NCBI GenBank assembly: GCA_035689095.1
Contig: DASSMB010000257.1
Coordinates: 1-5,505, forward strand
Direction of reading: 5' to 3'
DNA: 5,505 nt
Source: JACDDK01 sp035689095
GTDB taxonomy: Bacteria > Actinomycetota > Rubrobacteria > Rubrobacterales > Rubrobacteraceae
Shown here in pieces: positions 5,394-5,505 of the stretch. Every line of letters starts with the position of its first letter. Within the stretch, counting starts at the first letter, position 1. The translations under genes were made by a program, and so were the position numbers. Under the pieces are notes generated by a model. It made no database searches, was not told where the DNA came from, and saw nothing but the letters and a program-made list of their open reading frames with translations.

Positions 5394-5505
5394 GCCCGCT
5401 CCGACTTCCTGCGCGCCGTCAGCCGCTCGTAGTTGAGCCGGAACAGCTCGACCGCTCCTTCCACGTCCTCCTCGCCCCGGATGCGGTAGCTCACCCACCC
5501 GGTCT
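5390..5505 (-). CDS. C-terminal tail of an unidentified protein (possibly DUF5519/luciferase-domain family)
   Basis: An open frame enters from the right edge and ends at TGA (5390-5392), sharing ATGA with the next gene. The visible 37 residues are TGWVSYRIRGEEDVEGAVEL followed by FRLNYERLTARRKSERA: a short strand, an acidic turn, an amphipathic helix and a basic tail. The composition looks coding (GC-rich third positions, no stop) and the ATGA junction matches the other junctions here. The strand-then-helix ending with Gly-Trp-Val-Ser and Glu-Glu-Asp-Val is reminiscent of the C-terminus of DUF5519 (PF17648) proteins; this is a recollection from a short fragment, not a firm assignment. Confidence 0.7.
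   Translation of the reverse strand, partial: TGWVSYRIRGEEDVEGAVELFRLNYERLTARRKSERA

Noticed and set aside
5394..5498. Longer OxyR-type N-terminus from 5498
   Set aside because: The extra 35 Gly/Arg/Ala-rich residues are read out of frame through the upstream gene's tail; the ATG at 5391-5393 has a well-spaced GGAG.
1..5505. CRISPR arrays, tRNA or rRNA genes, insertion-sequence ends
   Set aside because: No spaced long direct repeats, no tRNA-like cloverleaf, no transposase motifs or terminal inverted repeats were seen; nearly all bases are accounted for by protein-coding genes.

Overview
The window looks like a chromosomal segment of a high-GC actinobacterium, possibly a Rubrobacter-like or other deep-branching lineage. 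The reasons are strong G+C bias by eye, two PPOX-class and one LLM-class enzyme of families that typically use coenzyme F420, and frequent TTG starts. The genus is a guess; F420-type enzymes plus high GC also fit other Actinobacteriota and some Chloroflexota.

All eight recognisable genes are on the minus strand, so transcription runs from high to low coordinates. In that order they are: the C-terminal tail of an unidentified protein (5390-5505, possibly a DUF5519/luciferase-domain protein); a PPOX-class F420-dependent oxidoreductase of the MSMEG_5819/OxyR type (4992-5393); a MarR-family regulator (4507-4995); an NADPH-dependent FMN reductase-like flavoprotein (3828-4430); a 14-helix MFS drug/H+ antiporter (2413-3831); an LLM-class, probably F420-dependent, oxidoreductase (1523-2416); a second PPOX-class F420-dependent enzyme (1055-1471); and the membrane half of an ABC exporter whose ATPase domain runs off the left edge (1-1049).

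Packing is very tight. Four junctions are 4-nt stop/start overlaps (5390-5393 ATGA, 4992-4995 TTGA, 3828-3831 TTGA, 2413-2416 GTGA), and the last junction has a 5-nt gap. Only two non-coding gaps exist. One is 51 nt (1472-1522) and holds just a ribosome binding site. The other is 76 nt (4431-4506) between the MarR gene and the flavin reductase; it is conspicuously AT-rich and carries a -10-like hexamer, an imperfect palindrome that could be an operator, and tandem TTTGAGAG octamers reaching the start codon.

The most economical reading is a MarR-controlled xenobiotic or antibiotic defence unit in which flavin and F420 redox enzymes modify a small molecule and the MFS and ABC pumps export it or its products. 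This is inferred from gene content and overlaps; no substrate can be read from the sequence. The individual families are known; the combination and the MarR/reductase intergenic region are the parts worth attention.
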